From positions 1,953,974 to 2,017,973 of the forward strand of contig NZ_KV880637.1 of the NCBI RefSeq assembly GCF_001907695.1: a stretch of 64,000 nucleotides of DNA, in the 5' to 3' direction. Made by a program: the position numbers and the translations under genes. A model generated the notes under the pieces. The model saw only the letters and a program-made list of their open reading frames with translations, did no database searches and was not told the DNA's origin. Positions 36,513 to 44,782 of this stretch are shown here, piece by piece; position 1 is the first letter of the stretch, and each line of letters starts with the position of its first letter. The stretch is from Thalassospira sp. TSL5-1 (GTDB lineage: Bacteria; Pseudomonadota; Alphaproteobacteria; Rhodospirillales; Thalassospiraceae).

Positions 36513-37272
36513 GTTCAAGTTCCTTGTCTGCGGCAATGGCTTCATCGCGAATCAATTCCCACAGGGCTGCTTCGTGCGCGGCAATTTCCGGGTCGCCTTC
36601 TTGGCGCTGGTCAATCGGCACATCAATGGTGTGAATTTCCTTGATCGTACCGGGGCGACGGCGCAGGGCCACCACCCGATGCGCCAGACGAACGGCCTCG
36701 TTCAAATTATGGGTCACATACACCGCCGTCATGCCGGTGCGGGCAAACAGGGCCGAAAATTCATCAAGCAGCAAAATGCGGGTTTGTGCATCCAGCGCGG
36801 ACAATGGTTCATCCATCAGCAACACAGCCGGGCGCACCGCCAGCGCACGGGCAATACCGACACGCTGCTTCATGCCGCCCGAAAGCTGCTTGGGATAGGC
36901 ATTGCGAAAATCCGACAGGCCGGTTTGCGCCAGCACTTCGTCAATACGTGCCGCCCGTTCGGATTTGCTTAATTTATGATCTTCCAGAACCAGGCTGATA
37001 TTGCCCGCCACCGTGCGCCAGGGCAGCAAAGCAAAATCCTGAAACACATATGTTAACGGGTTAAGGCACCCTTCGGGAACGGCACCACTGGCACTGACCT
37101 GCCCTTCGCTGGGCTGTAACATTCCGCCTATAATGCTTAGCAGGGTTGATTTGCCACATCCTGACGGCCCGATCAGGGCAACAACCTCGCCCGGTTCGAT
37201 GGTCAGATCAATATCACGCAGGGCCACCATCTGATCGTAATGATGGCTGACCCCGGAAATTTCCAGCCGCAT
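36502..37272 (-). CDS. ABC transporter ATP-binding protein, nitrate/sulfonate/taurine type
   Basis: A 256-residue ATPase. Walker A is GPSGCGKSTL, the signature is LSGGMKQR, Walker B is VLLMDEPLSALD and the switch histidine is in YVTHNLNEA. The ATG at 37272 follows GAGGG; a 20-codon longer frame has no homology. Couples to the downstream permease. Confidence 0.92.
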   Translation of the reverse strand: MRLEISGVSHHYDQMVALRDIDLTIEPGEVVALIGPSGCGKSTLLSIIGGMLQPSEGQVSASGAVPEGCLNPLTYVFQDFALLPWRTVAGNISLVLEDHKLSKSERAARIDEVLAQTGLSDFRNAYPKQLSGGMKQRVGIARALAVRPAVLLMDEPLSALDAQTRILLLDEFSALFARTGMTAVYVTHNLNEAVRLAHRVVALRRRPGTIKEIHTIDVPIDQRQEGDPEIAAHEAALWELIRDEAIAADKELEHVG

Positions 37273-37314
37273 AACCGGCCCTCTTGTCAATGAAATGAAA
37301 ATGGAAAAACAAAT

Positions 37315-37342
37315 GAACCGGCCCGCAGTCACAGGCCGGTTC
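37315..37342 (-). terminator. hairpin between the ABC binding-protein and ATPase genes
   Basis: GAACCGGCC (37315-37323) and GGCCGGTTC (37334-37342), a perfect 9-bp stem. On the minus strand it is followed by ATTTGTTTTTCC, so it may act as a partial terminator after the binding-protein gene. Confidence 0.6.
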
Positions 37343-37362
37343 CAAAGAATGGCTAACGGCTT

Positions 37363-38418
37363 TTATTTTGCGTCAAGCGGCGGGATAAAGCTGGTATCGA
37401 TGAAGGTATCGGGGGCGGCATCCTTGGAAACATAGCCATGATCCTGATACCATTTGACCTGCTTTTTCACATCGGCCACATCGAGGCGGGCATCCTTGGT
37501 AATAAACATCGCACCATTGCGAATTTTCGGAAATGCCTTTTCTTCCGGGTCTTCGGCATAAACATATTTATGCACGATTTTAAGAATCTCGTCGGTGCTA
37601 TCAGACTTAACCAGCTTGCCATTTGCGTCCTTTGCCAGCAGGGCCGCGCGATAATCGGCAACCCCTTTCTGATAGGCCTTAACAAAATGTTCGACCACAT
37701 CACGGCGTTCTTCAACATTACGGGTCGATGTGAACAAGCCCCCAACCTGGTAAGGGTCGTAATCCTTGACCCAGCCAATGATGTGGGCGGCACCGGCATT
37801 GGCAAGCGGCTTGGCAATGTGGGGCACAATAATCATGCTGTCCACCTGCCCGGTTTTGAGCGCCCCAATCATGTTGGGCACCGCCTGCAGTGGTTTTAAA
37901 TCCATGCTGGCAAGGTCAAAGCCTGCCTTTTCGGCGACATTACCAATCATGTAATGAAAACTTGAACCCACCTGGCTTAAGGCAAAACTATGCCCGCCCA
38001 GTTGCTCCACCTTGGTTAAACCGGCATCAAAGGCCTTGTTCGAAACCAGAATGGCCGAGCCATCATAGCCCGGTTCTTCATGCAGTTGCCCGCCAATAAC
38101 CTTAAGTGCGCCTTTGGCTGCCAGGTTAAAAAAGCCACCGGTAAAGGCTGTCACACCAAAATCGGCATCGCCTGATGCAATGGCAACCGAAACCGGCTGT
38201 GCCGCGCGGAAAAAGGTCAGTTCCGCATCCAGGCCTTCATCGGCGAAATAGCCCTTTTCCTTGGCAATAAACAGCGGCGCACTCGACACAAAAGCCAGGG
38301 TTGCAATGTTGATTTTTTCGGCAGCACTGGCAACACCCGCCACCGCCGTTGACAGGGTGGCAACCGCCGCAATCGCCATTGCCCCACGGGCAACACGCCG
38401 GATCTGCGATGAGAACAT
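37363..38418 (-). CDS. ABC transporter substrate-binding protein (SsuA/NMT1-like)
   Basis: A 351-residue periplasmic binding protein. After a basic start (MFSSQIRRVARG) and a signal peptide ending near ASA-AEK it has INIATLAFVSSAPLFIAKEKGYF, the usual N-lobe of the SsuA/TauA/NMT1 family. The ATG at 38418 has GGAGG upstream. First gene of a three-gene ABC operon. The family binds nitrate, sulfonates, taurine, thiamine precursors or aromatic carboxylates; nothing here decides among them. Confidence 0.87.
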   Translation of the reverse strand: MFSSQIRRVARGAMAIAAVATLSTAVAGVASAAEKINIATLAFVSSAPLFIAKEKGYFADEGLDAELTFFRAAQPVSVAIASGDADFGVTAFTGGFFNLAAKGALKVIGGQLHEEPGYDGSAILVSNKAFDAGLTKVEQLGGHSFALSQVGSSFHYMIGNVAEKAGFDLASMDLKPLQAVPNMIGALKTGQVDSMIIVPHIAKPLANAGAAHIIGWVKDYDPYQVGGLFTSTRNVEERRDVVEHFVKAYQKGVADYRAALLAKDANGKLVKSDSTDEILKIVHKYVYAEDPEEKAFPKIRNGAMFITKDARLDVADVKKQVKWYQDHGYVSKDAAPDTFIDTSFIPPLDAK

Positions 38419-38746
38419 CTTTTTCCTCCGCATAACGTCTTTTGATTTATGGGCCAGCATAACCGCCAATCCCCGCCGGAAGCGGCCCGGGCCAAATATC
38501 GCCCCATTAGAAAATTGCCCAAAGGCACTGGAATTTTGTTATACGACTTGGCGCGAAATTGCCAATGTTTGGCGCGCTGCTGCATAAATTTAACGTTTTC
38601 AACCCACCGATGCGCGATCATGTTGGCACCTTTACCCGTCACAATAGGGCAAAGTTTGCACGCCTGATTGCCAAAACCGGGCGAAACCGTCATAACCGGG
38701 GCGCATTATTGCACGTTCATCCGATCCACTGATAAAGGCACTGTTC

Positions 38747-39973
38747 ATGCCCCGTCCCCCCGCCGCCCGCAACGCCCACGCACACGCACCGGCACGCAGC
38801 GCCATGATTATTGGTGCAGGCCCCGCCGGGCTGATGGCCGCGGAAAGACTGGCCGGGGCCGGATATGATGTGACAATTTACGAAGCGATGCCCAGTGCGG
38901 GGCGAAAGTTCCTGATGGCGGGGAAATCTGGCTTAAACATCACCCATAGCGAGGATCTGGAAACGTTCCTGTCACGCTATGGTGCATCACGCGCAAGGCT
39001 GGAACCGCATCTGCGTGCTTTCGGCCCCAACGAAATTCGCCAATGGTGCGCCGGATTGGGGGTTGAAACCTTTATCGGCTCATCAGGCCGGGTTTTCCCC
39101 ACCGCGATGAAGGCAAGCCCGCTTTTGCGTGCCTGGCTCAGGCGGCTGGATGGCCTTGGTTGCACCATTCATTACCGCCATTACTGGACGGGATGGGATG
39201 AAACCGGCAACGCCATTTTTAGAACTCCAACCGGCACTGTTCAGGCCAAGGCCGATATCACCATACTCGCCCTTGGCGGCGGAAGCTGGAAACGCCTGGG
39301 GTCGGATGGCAAATGGATGCAAATCCTTCAGGCGGCCGGTATTAAATGCAACCCGTTCAAACCGGCCAATTGCGGCTTTGACATTCGCTGGACACAGCAT
39401 CTGATTGATAAATGCGCGGGCCAGCCGGTCAAGGCTGTTACGCTTTCAGCAGGCAGCCAAACAATTCGCGGGGAATTTGTCATTTCCAAATCCGGGATCG
39501 AAGGCAGTGCCGTTTATGCCATTTCCGCAACGCTGCGCGATCAGTGGCTGGAAACTGGCAGTGCCATTCTGACGCTGGACCTGACGCCGGACCGTGACCT
39601 TGGCGACGTCGCCACCCGCCTTGCCAAACCGCGCGGTAAAAATTCGCTGGGTAATCATTTGCGCAAAACATTGGGCCTGGATGCCACCAAAACGGCATTG
39701 ATATTTGAAGTTACCCCGCGCGAAACCTTAAATGACCCTGCCAAACTGGCCCAAAATATCAAGGCACTGCCCCTTCCCATCACCCGCCCCCGCCCGCTTG
39801 ACGAAGCCATCAGCACCGCAGGCGGTGTAGCGTGGGAAGAACTGGACGACAATTTCCAGCTTATCAAACGCCCCGGCACCTATTGCCTTGGCGAAATGGT
39901 GGACTGGGAAGCACCGACGGGGGGATATTTGCTGAGTGGGTGCCTGTCTAAAAAAAATATAAATTTTAGATAG
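38747..39973 (+). CDS. TIGR03862-like FAD-dependent flavoprotein, 3' end altered
   Basis: A 408-residue NAD(P)/FAD-dependent oxidoreductase of the YhiN/TIGR03862 group. The dinucleotide motif IIGAGPAGLMAAERL lies near residue 21, GGGSWKRLGSDG mid-protein, and the late motif DWEAPTGGYLL marks the FAD-closing segment. Relatives normally continue after GGYLL-x-xC with a short ATGRAAG-type helix; here the protein instead ends in SKKNINFR, and the DNA turns A/T-rich at exactly that point (about 39948). I read this as a 3' end overwritten by the adjacent island, with about 15-20 residues lost or replaced. Function may be kept or lost. Its physiological role is unknown in the family. Confidence 0.82.
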   Translation: MPRPPAARNAHAHAPARSAMIIGAGPAGLMAAERLAGAGYDVTIYEAMPSAGRKFLMAGKSGLNITHSEDLETFLSRYGASRARLEPHLRAFGPNEIRQWCAGLGVETFIGSSGRVFPTAMKASPLLRAWLRRLDGLGCTIHYRHYWTGWDETGNAIFRTPTGTVQAKADITILALGGGSWKRLGSDGKWMQILQAAGIKCNPFKPANCGFDIRWTQHLIDKCAGQPVKAVTLSAGSQTIRGEFVISKSGIEGSAVYAISATLRDQWLETGSAILTLDLTPDRDLGDVATRLAKPRGKNSLGNHLRKTLGLDATKTALIFEVTPRETLNDPAKLAQNIKALPLPITRPRPLDEAISTAGGVAWEELDDNFQLIKRPGTYCLGEMVDWEAPTGGYLLSGCLSKKNINFR

Positions 39974-39975
39974 GC
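39942..39975. repeat. inverted repeat at the flavoprotein/island junction
   Basis: GCCTGTCTAAAA (39942-39953) and TTTTAGATAGGC (39964-39975): twelve-base arms with one mismatch and a ten-base A/T spacer. It spans the point where normal host composition gives way to A/T-rich DNA and contains the flavoprotein stop codon. It could be a terminator hairpin, a recombination site or an element end. Confidence 0.5.
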
Positions 39976-40123
39976 CTAACCTGCCAGACAACATTCAAAA
40001 CCCACTCAAGCGTTCCGCCACAAAAACACACAAAAATAAGCATAAAAACTCGACAAGCACCCCACTCGATGAATTAATATCCTTAATCACATCAAAGATT
40101 TTCAACCTATAGGAAATCCCAAA

Positions 40124-41215
40124 ATGCGCGTTGAGAGAAATTCATCCCCCAATGACATGTCCGAAACATTCAGTCAATTTGTCACCAAAAGACTCAAAGG
40201 AATATCTCTCGACGCAAATTTCAACGAAGAGGCCAAACATGGAAAATTCCCCGATTTCACCTGCTTTAACGGTTTAGCCTTACTTGAAGTAAAGCAACTA
40301 AAATCCGATCAGAACGAAAGACTAAACGAAACAATAGAAAATAACGAATCAATTGATAATAAAATTAATTTTTACGGGAAAAGATCTTTTGAAACATCCT
40401 TCAAAGACGGACCCGAAAAAGAAGAAATTCGCCGCCAACTTCACAACAAACTTTCCAGAACGATAGAAGATCATTTAAGGAAGGCAAAAGAACAACTCAA
40501 AAACTACTCGAAACGGAATCCGAGAAAAAACAGAGTAAACATCTGCATTTTCCTCAACAACTCAATTGGTGTATTTACTCCAGATCTATTCGCGTCCTGC
40601 ATAGATAGGAAAATGAACCATAAATCCAAAGATTCCACTCGATACAACTCAATTGATTACGTAATATATATATCAGAAAAACACTACATCCACGAAGAGC
40701 AAAAATTTCGCCTTACAATTTGGAGCTACACCAATGTAGAGGCAACAAACAATCCGTGGAAAGATCAGGTAATAGAAAAAATAATTACAGAATGGACTCA
40801 GTTCCGCGGTGCGCCAATTTCGCTGCAAACCGAATCGTTACAATCGATAGAAAACAGCGAAGAAATCATCGATATCCCAAAAAAAATGACCCGCAGTGAA
40901 CAATGGGCCATCGAATACCAGAGGTATCCTTATCTCTCAGAAGAGAGCATTGACAACATCCGAATTATTTTCCACAGAACATTACTATGCACATATATTT
41001 CAATAATCAAAGGAAAATGGAAAAAACCCACAAAAGAACAGCAAATCACATATTTGCGAAATTTTTCTCATGTAATAGAGGAAATAAACCGCAGAGGCTT
41101 AGACATGAATGACATGAACAAAAATTTGTTATCAGAGCAAGAGATCACTCGAATATCAAAGGGAATACCACAAGACCTAATAGACCTAATATTTAAAGAG
41201 AAGCCGAATTATTAG
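40124..41215 (+). CDS. unknown protein with PD-(D/E)XK nuclease-like motif, A/T-rich
   Basis: A 363-residue protein I cannot place in a family. Its N-terminal part contains PDFTCFNGLALLEVKQL, which fits the PD-(D/E)XK nuclease core: Asp44, ten residues, then Glu55-Val-Lys57. The rest is Lys/Asn/Glu/Ile-rich and mostly helical, with no membrane segment or signal peptide. Base composition is strikingly lower than in its neighbours: 13, 21 and 24 G/C out of 60 in the lines at 40321, 40441 and 40921. It stands alone, between the truncated flavoprotein gene and phoX, with no methylase partner. Candidate roles are an orphan restriction or defence nuclease or a mobile-element protein. Start: ATG at 40124 behind AGGAAA; ATG at 40157 is possible. 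Confidence 0.7.
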   Translation: MRVERNSSPNDMSETFSQFVTKRLKGISLDANFNEEAKHGKFPDFTCFNGLALLEVKQLKSDQNERLNETIENNESIDNKINFYGKRSFETSFKDGPEKEEIRRQLHNKLSRTIEDHLRKAKEQLKNYSKRNPRKNRVNICIFLNNSIGVFTPDLFASCIDRKMNHKSKDSTRYNSIDYVIYISEKHYIHEEQKFRLTIWSYTNVEATNNPWKDQVIEKIITEWTQFRGAPISLQTESLQSIENSEEIIDIPKKMTRSEQWAIEYQRYPYLSEESIDNIRIIFHRTLLCTYISIIKGKWKKPTKEQQITYLRNFSHVIEEINRRGLDMNDMNKNLLSEQEITRISKGIPQDLIDLIFKEKPNY

Positions 41216-41304
41216 ATATCAAAAGACGTATGATATTTTCATAATCCGACTTCACTTTTTTACGAATTCAAAATAAACATCAGAACTGAACGATCAAGCA
41301 GAAA
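41216..41304. other. A/T-rich right flank of the island
   Basis: The 89 bases between the nuclease-like gene and the phoX stop remain A/T-rich. I see no clear terminator, no copy of the left-junction inverted repeat and no fragment of the missing flavoprotein 3' end. Confidence 0.5.
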
Positions 41305-43224
41305 TCAACCTTCGACAGGAATCCCGTGGATGTAACCAACACCACCGGCAAAGCGGTCGCGGTAATTGGCGTCGATCAGCGGTTCAAGGTCGGCTTTTAC
41401 CTTGTCGTGCAGGCCTTTTTCCCAGTCGCCCGGATGCTGGAAGTTGCTCATGATGTAGGCAAAGCCGTTCATGTCATCGACAGCATGCAGGCCAGTTGAT
41501 TCGGCACCGGCCGGGCAGGACAGGATGCGGTCCAGTTTTTTGGTATCGACGTTATAGGCCCACAGGAAGTTATTGACGTGGTTGCCGCTGTCTTCACCGA
41601 CAAACAGAGTACGCATTTTTTCGGAGAACTTGATGTTATCGGGGTTGGCAATCAGGTTGATGTCTGCGGTGTTGCCAATTTCATCCGGGGTTTCAAGGTC
41701 ACGGCCAATCAGTTCCGGCACGGCGGCCATTGTAACGGGCACCCAGTCACTATCAATCGCATTGCCGTCGGTATCGGTCTGGCTGCCGGTCATCGGCCAT
41801 GCGTAAACGGCACCGGCCTTGATCTGGTCAACCTTGATCGGGTTTTTACCGTCGCTCATGGATTTATAGATATAGGACATGGCGGAATAACCGATTTTGT
41901 CCTTGGCGTTGACCGTGGTGCCTTCCATTTTGGTGAAGGCCAGCGTACCGCCCACCAGCGGGGCATAACGGTGGGTTTCAAGATAAGCTGCAGCCTTTTC
42001 CATGCCCGGCTTAACGCGCACCCACTGTTCCTTACCGCTGAAACGAATGGCGGTAAAGCTGTCGTCTTTCGGGTCCTCATGGACAACATCAATAATGTCA
42101 TCCGCCGTCAGTTTATCGGCCAGCGCCTTGATTTCGTCGCTGGTGGCATGGCCCAGCAGGACCCATTTCAGGTCAAACTTGCCGCCTTTGTCCAAATCAA
42201 CGCCTTCGCGCTGCATGACTTTGGCAACATAAAGCTTGCCAGAGGACAAATCTGCCGGTTTGTCGGCGATGAACATGAACAGGCCACCATTGGTGGCGTC
42301 ATCGCCCATCAGGGTGGTGCGCTGGTCTGGCATCACCTGTACCAGTTCGTGCGAAATACGGCCGAGGCAATAATGCTTTTTGATTTCGCCGGTGCCATCG
42401 GCATTTACGATCACTTCGGGCATATGTCCGTAGTGATAGGGATTGGCCTTTTTCGGATCGCCATACAGGGTTTTGCTGTAGGTCTGGAATTCTTCCGAGG
42501 TGGCTGCCTTAGTGGCATCGGGTTCGTATTCTTCCGATGACAGATGCGTATTCCAGGGCGACAGGCTGGCGGCACAGGTGATCCAGAGGCCATGTACCTT
42601 GCTGGTATCAACCGGATGATACTGAACCAGGCTAAGCTCGCCGCTTTCCGGGTTTTGGTCAAAGGTCAGAACCGCAATTGGCGATGGCAGCTTGCCATAC
42701 ATGTCCGTGCCATCATAGGCGCGCGAGGTATATTCAAACTGAACCACGGCAAACACCGTGTTGCCCTTAACACCCGGCACCTTGGCGCCGTCAATTTTGA
42801 TCAGGCTGTAGCCATCCGGGCAATCGGAAAAGAACTGACGTTTGTCGGGCGAGGATTCATCAATGATCGGGTTGTTGTTGATGTCGCGATAGCCACCGGC
42901 AACAACCTTGCCGCCCTTGCCATCGGAAACTTCGTCCCCGGTAATGAAAAGCGGTTTGTAGCCCAGCTTGAACGCCTGTGAGGCACCGTTTTCATAGGTT
43001 GCGACAAGACCGGACTTTACCGTTGTCGTTGCCCGTTCGGCGTCGGTCATGGGGGCCCCCATCCCCACAAACTCGATCGATTTGACACGATTTTTGGCCG
43101 TTGCGGCAAAGGCCGGGGAACTGCCCAGCATGGACAGGGCCGATGTTTCAAGCAACGGGAGGAAGGGCGCGCCCGCAAGAATACCAAGCAGCGAACGGCG
43201 GGAAATGCCGGTTGGGCTGGTCAT
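41305..43224 (-). CDS. PhoX family protein (DUF839), Tat-exported
   Basis: A 639-residue PhoX-type protein. The start MTSPTGISRRSLLGILAG is a twin-arginine signal with S-R-R-S-L-L, cut near AFA-ATA. The mature part matches the DUF839 beta-propeller of PhoX (YNNNPIIDES-type loop, FECPVG/PGDWEKG near the end, VGEDSGNHVNNFLWAY). PhoX relatives are Ca2+/Fe3+-dependent periplasmic phosphomonoesterases that release phosphate from organic esters. The ATG at 43224 follows AAGGA; the longer frame upstream is not supported. No convincing Pho box is seen. Confidence 0.85.
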   Translation of the reverse strand: MTSPTGISRRSLLGILAGAPFLPLLETSALSMLGSSPAFAATAKNRVKSIEFVGMGAPMTDAERATTTVKSGLVATYENGASQAFKLGYKPLFITGDEVSDGKGGKVVAGGYRDINNNPIIDESSPDKRQFFSDCPDGYSLIKIDGAKVPGVKGNTVFAVVQFEYTSRAYDGTDMYGKLPSPIAVLTFDQNPESGELSLVQYHPVDTSKVHGLWITCAASLSPWNTHLSSEEYEPDATKAATSEEFQTYSKTLYGDPKKANPYHYGHMPEVIVNADGTGEIKKHYCLGRISHELVQVMPDQRTTLMGDDATNGGLFMFIADKPADLSSGKLYVAKVMQREGVDLDKGGKFDLKWVLLGHATSDEIKALADKLTADDIIDVVHEDPKDDSFTAIRFSGKEQWVRVKPGMEKAAAYLETHRYAPLVGGTLAFTKMEGTTVNAKDKIGYSAMSYIYKSMSDGKNPIKVDQIKAGAVYAWPMTGSQTDTDGNAIDSDWVPVTMAAVPELIGRDLETPDEIGNTADINLIANPDNIKFSEKMRTLFVGEDSGNHVNNFLWAYNVDTKKLDRILSCPAGAESTGLHAVDDMNGFAYIMSNFQHPGDWEKGLHDKVKADLEPLIDANYRDRFAGGVGYIHGIPVEG

Positions 43225-43533
43225 GTCGATGATCCTTAAAATGACAGTCTGAAATTTCGGGAAGAAAACCCAATAGAAGGAATTGCCTGCCAAACCCTGA
43301 GCAAAAACAGGCAATGCCAGCAGTGTAATTTTTGTCTGTGACGGTTTGATAAAACTTTGGTTTCATTCCAGATAACAATTAAAGCACTGAGGCGAATTTC
43401 AACCACCCTCTTCAACAAGAGGTCGCAGCCCGTGCCATCGGGCTTCCCGGCCCTAACTTGCAATTGCCTGTCGTCTGTGCCTTACTTGAAAGGATTTCAG
43501 AAAAATAAAACCCATCATCAGAGAGGTGAAAAC

Positions 43534-44205
43534 ATGGTAGATGCCAGCAATGGCGCCACCAGCCAGAAAGATATTTCCGATACTGCATCCAACCTTGCCA
43601 ATATGACACATGCCAGCCCCGAAGAGCTGGCGGCCTATTACGACAAATGGGCAACATCCTATGAAAAAGACCTTCTGGACATGGGATATGAGGCCCCGGC
43701 CAAAGCCGCCGCGATCATTGCGCAACAGGATATCGCCAAAGACAGCCCGATCCTGGATGCCGGATGTGGCACCGGTCTAACCGGGCTGGAACTGGCCAAA
43801 CAGGGTTATCGCCGGTTAACCGGCATTGATATTTCGCCAGAATCCCTGAAACAGGCCAAAGCCAAGGACTGTTATAACAACCTGAAAATCCAGAACATGA
43901 ACCAGCAACTGGATTTTGACGATAACAGCTTTGCCGCAGCCCAGTGTGTTGGCGCACTGACCTATGTTCGACATATCGAAGGTTTGATGCGCGAACTTGT
44001 TCGCCTGGTTAAACCGGGCGGCATCCTTGCCTTTACCCACCGAACAGACCTTTATGACACGGCCTTTACCGACATGGTGCAAAAGCTGGCGTCAGAAAAA
44101 CTGTGGGAACAGATCCACCATTCGCCGCCCTCTCCCTACATTCCCCGGCACAGCGATTTTGGCGATAGCAAGCTGATCCATTACGATATTTACCAAGTGC
44201 AGTAA
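43534..44205 (+). CDS. class I SAM-dependent methyltransferase
   Basis: A 223-residue methyltransferase. Motif I is ILDAGCGTGLTGLEL (about residues 73-87), motif II ends GIDISPESL, and VKPGGILAFTHRTD is post-II. The N-terminal YDKWATSYEKDLLDMGY resembles the lead of small-molecule methyltransferases of the UbiE/Williams-Beuren-region type. The ATG follows GAGAGG. Divergent from phoX across about 310 bases. Substrate unknown. Confidence 0.85.
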   Translation: MVDASNGATSQKDISDTASNLANMTHASPEELAAYYDKWATSYEKDLLDMGYEAPAKAAAIIAQQDIAKDSPILDAGCGTGLTGLELAKQGYRRLTGIDISPESLKQAKAKDCYNNLKIQNMNQQLDFDDNSFAAAQCVGALTYVRHIEGLMRELVRLVKPGGILAFTHRTDLYDTAFTDMVQKLASEKLWEQIHHSPPSPYIPRHSDFGDSKLIHYDIYQVQ

Positions 44206-44214
44206 TGCCTGTTA

Positions 44215-44245
44215 GCGGGGCGGCAAGCACATTGCCCCGCCCCGC
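44215..44245. terminator. GC-rich hairpin between convergent genes
   Basis: GCGGGGCGG (44215-44223) and CCGCCCCGC (44237-44245) form a perfect 9-bp stem between two convergent stops. No U-run on either side, so efficiency is uncertain. Confidence 0.45.
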
Positions 44246-44285
44246 ACCCCAAATATCTACCGCCTAAATCAAGGCCAGAAACACC

Positions 44286-44636
44286 TTAAAAACAGGTGGT
44301 TGGAAAATACTGTGATGTATTGAGCGATGATTTTTTAAAGACATGGCAGGCAACGCCACCATTTCGAGGTGTCACCGTCACATGTTGATTATTAGGTGCA
44401 CCAGGTGGTGTTGCGCCGCTGGAATGCTGCCCTTTCAAATACAAACAGGTGCCTGCCGCGAATCCATCCCGCAGGGCTTTGTTCTCGGAATTTACCACCC
44501 GGTTCGGCCAGCCTGCCAATCCTCCCTCTTGCTTATAGTTTGGGGCCTTGGTACAGCCATCGGCCGCCTGAACCGTAATGGGTAAAAACATGGCAAACAG
44601 CAGCCCAAAACAAGCCAAAATACGTTCATTCTTCAT
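44286..44636 (-). CDS. small secreted protein of unknown function
   Basis: A 116-residue protein I do not recognise. It begins MKNERILACFGLLFAMFLP with a signal peptide cut near VQA-ADG. The mature 90 or so residues carry four cysteines (DGC, GTC, VAC, TTC), enough for two disulfides, and are otherwise Gly/Asn/Pro-rich. The ATG at 44636 has GAGG six bases upstream. It stands alone between the methyltransferase and the sulfotransferase genes. A periplasmic or extracellular role is likely; nothing more can be said. Confidence 0.6.
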   Translation of the reverse strand: MKNERILACFGLLFAMFLPITVQAADGCTKAPNYKQEGGLAGWPNRVVNSENKALRDGFAAGTCLYLKGQHSSGATPPGAPNNQHVTVTPRNGGVACHVFKKSSLNTSQYFPTTCF

Positions 44637-44782
44637 CTTGCACCTCGCCAATGTAGCATCTCATCAATGATCCATTCACTGACAGGCCAACACAACCAAA
44701 TCAGTAATTAAAGTAAAATTTAAACTACTTATGGTTGATTTAAAAGCCCCATTCACGTTCCGCCTCAGCACGCGGTCAAGGC

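Noticed and set aside
35893..36972. A 359-codon plus-strand frame over the ABC permease and ATPase genes
   Set aside because: The opposite strand carries Walker motifs and an EAA loop; this frame is a shadow.
41578..42540. A 320-codon plus-strand frame inside phoX
   Set aside because: It lies antisense to a well-supported PhoX gene and has no signal, motif or ribosome-binding site of its own.
43225..43260. A possible Pho box (CTGTCAT) upstream of phoX
   Set aside because: Only one half-site is present and it sits within about 20 bases of the start codon, with no second repeat at 11-base spacing.
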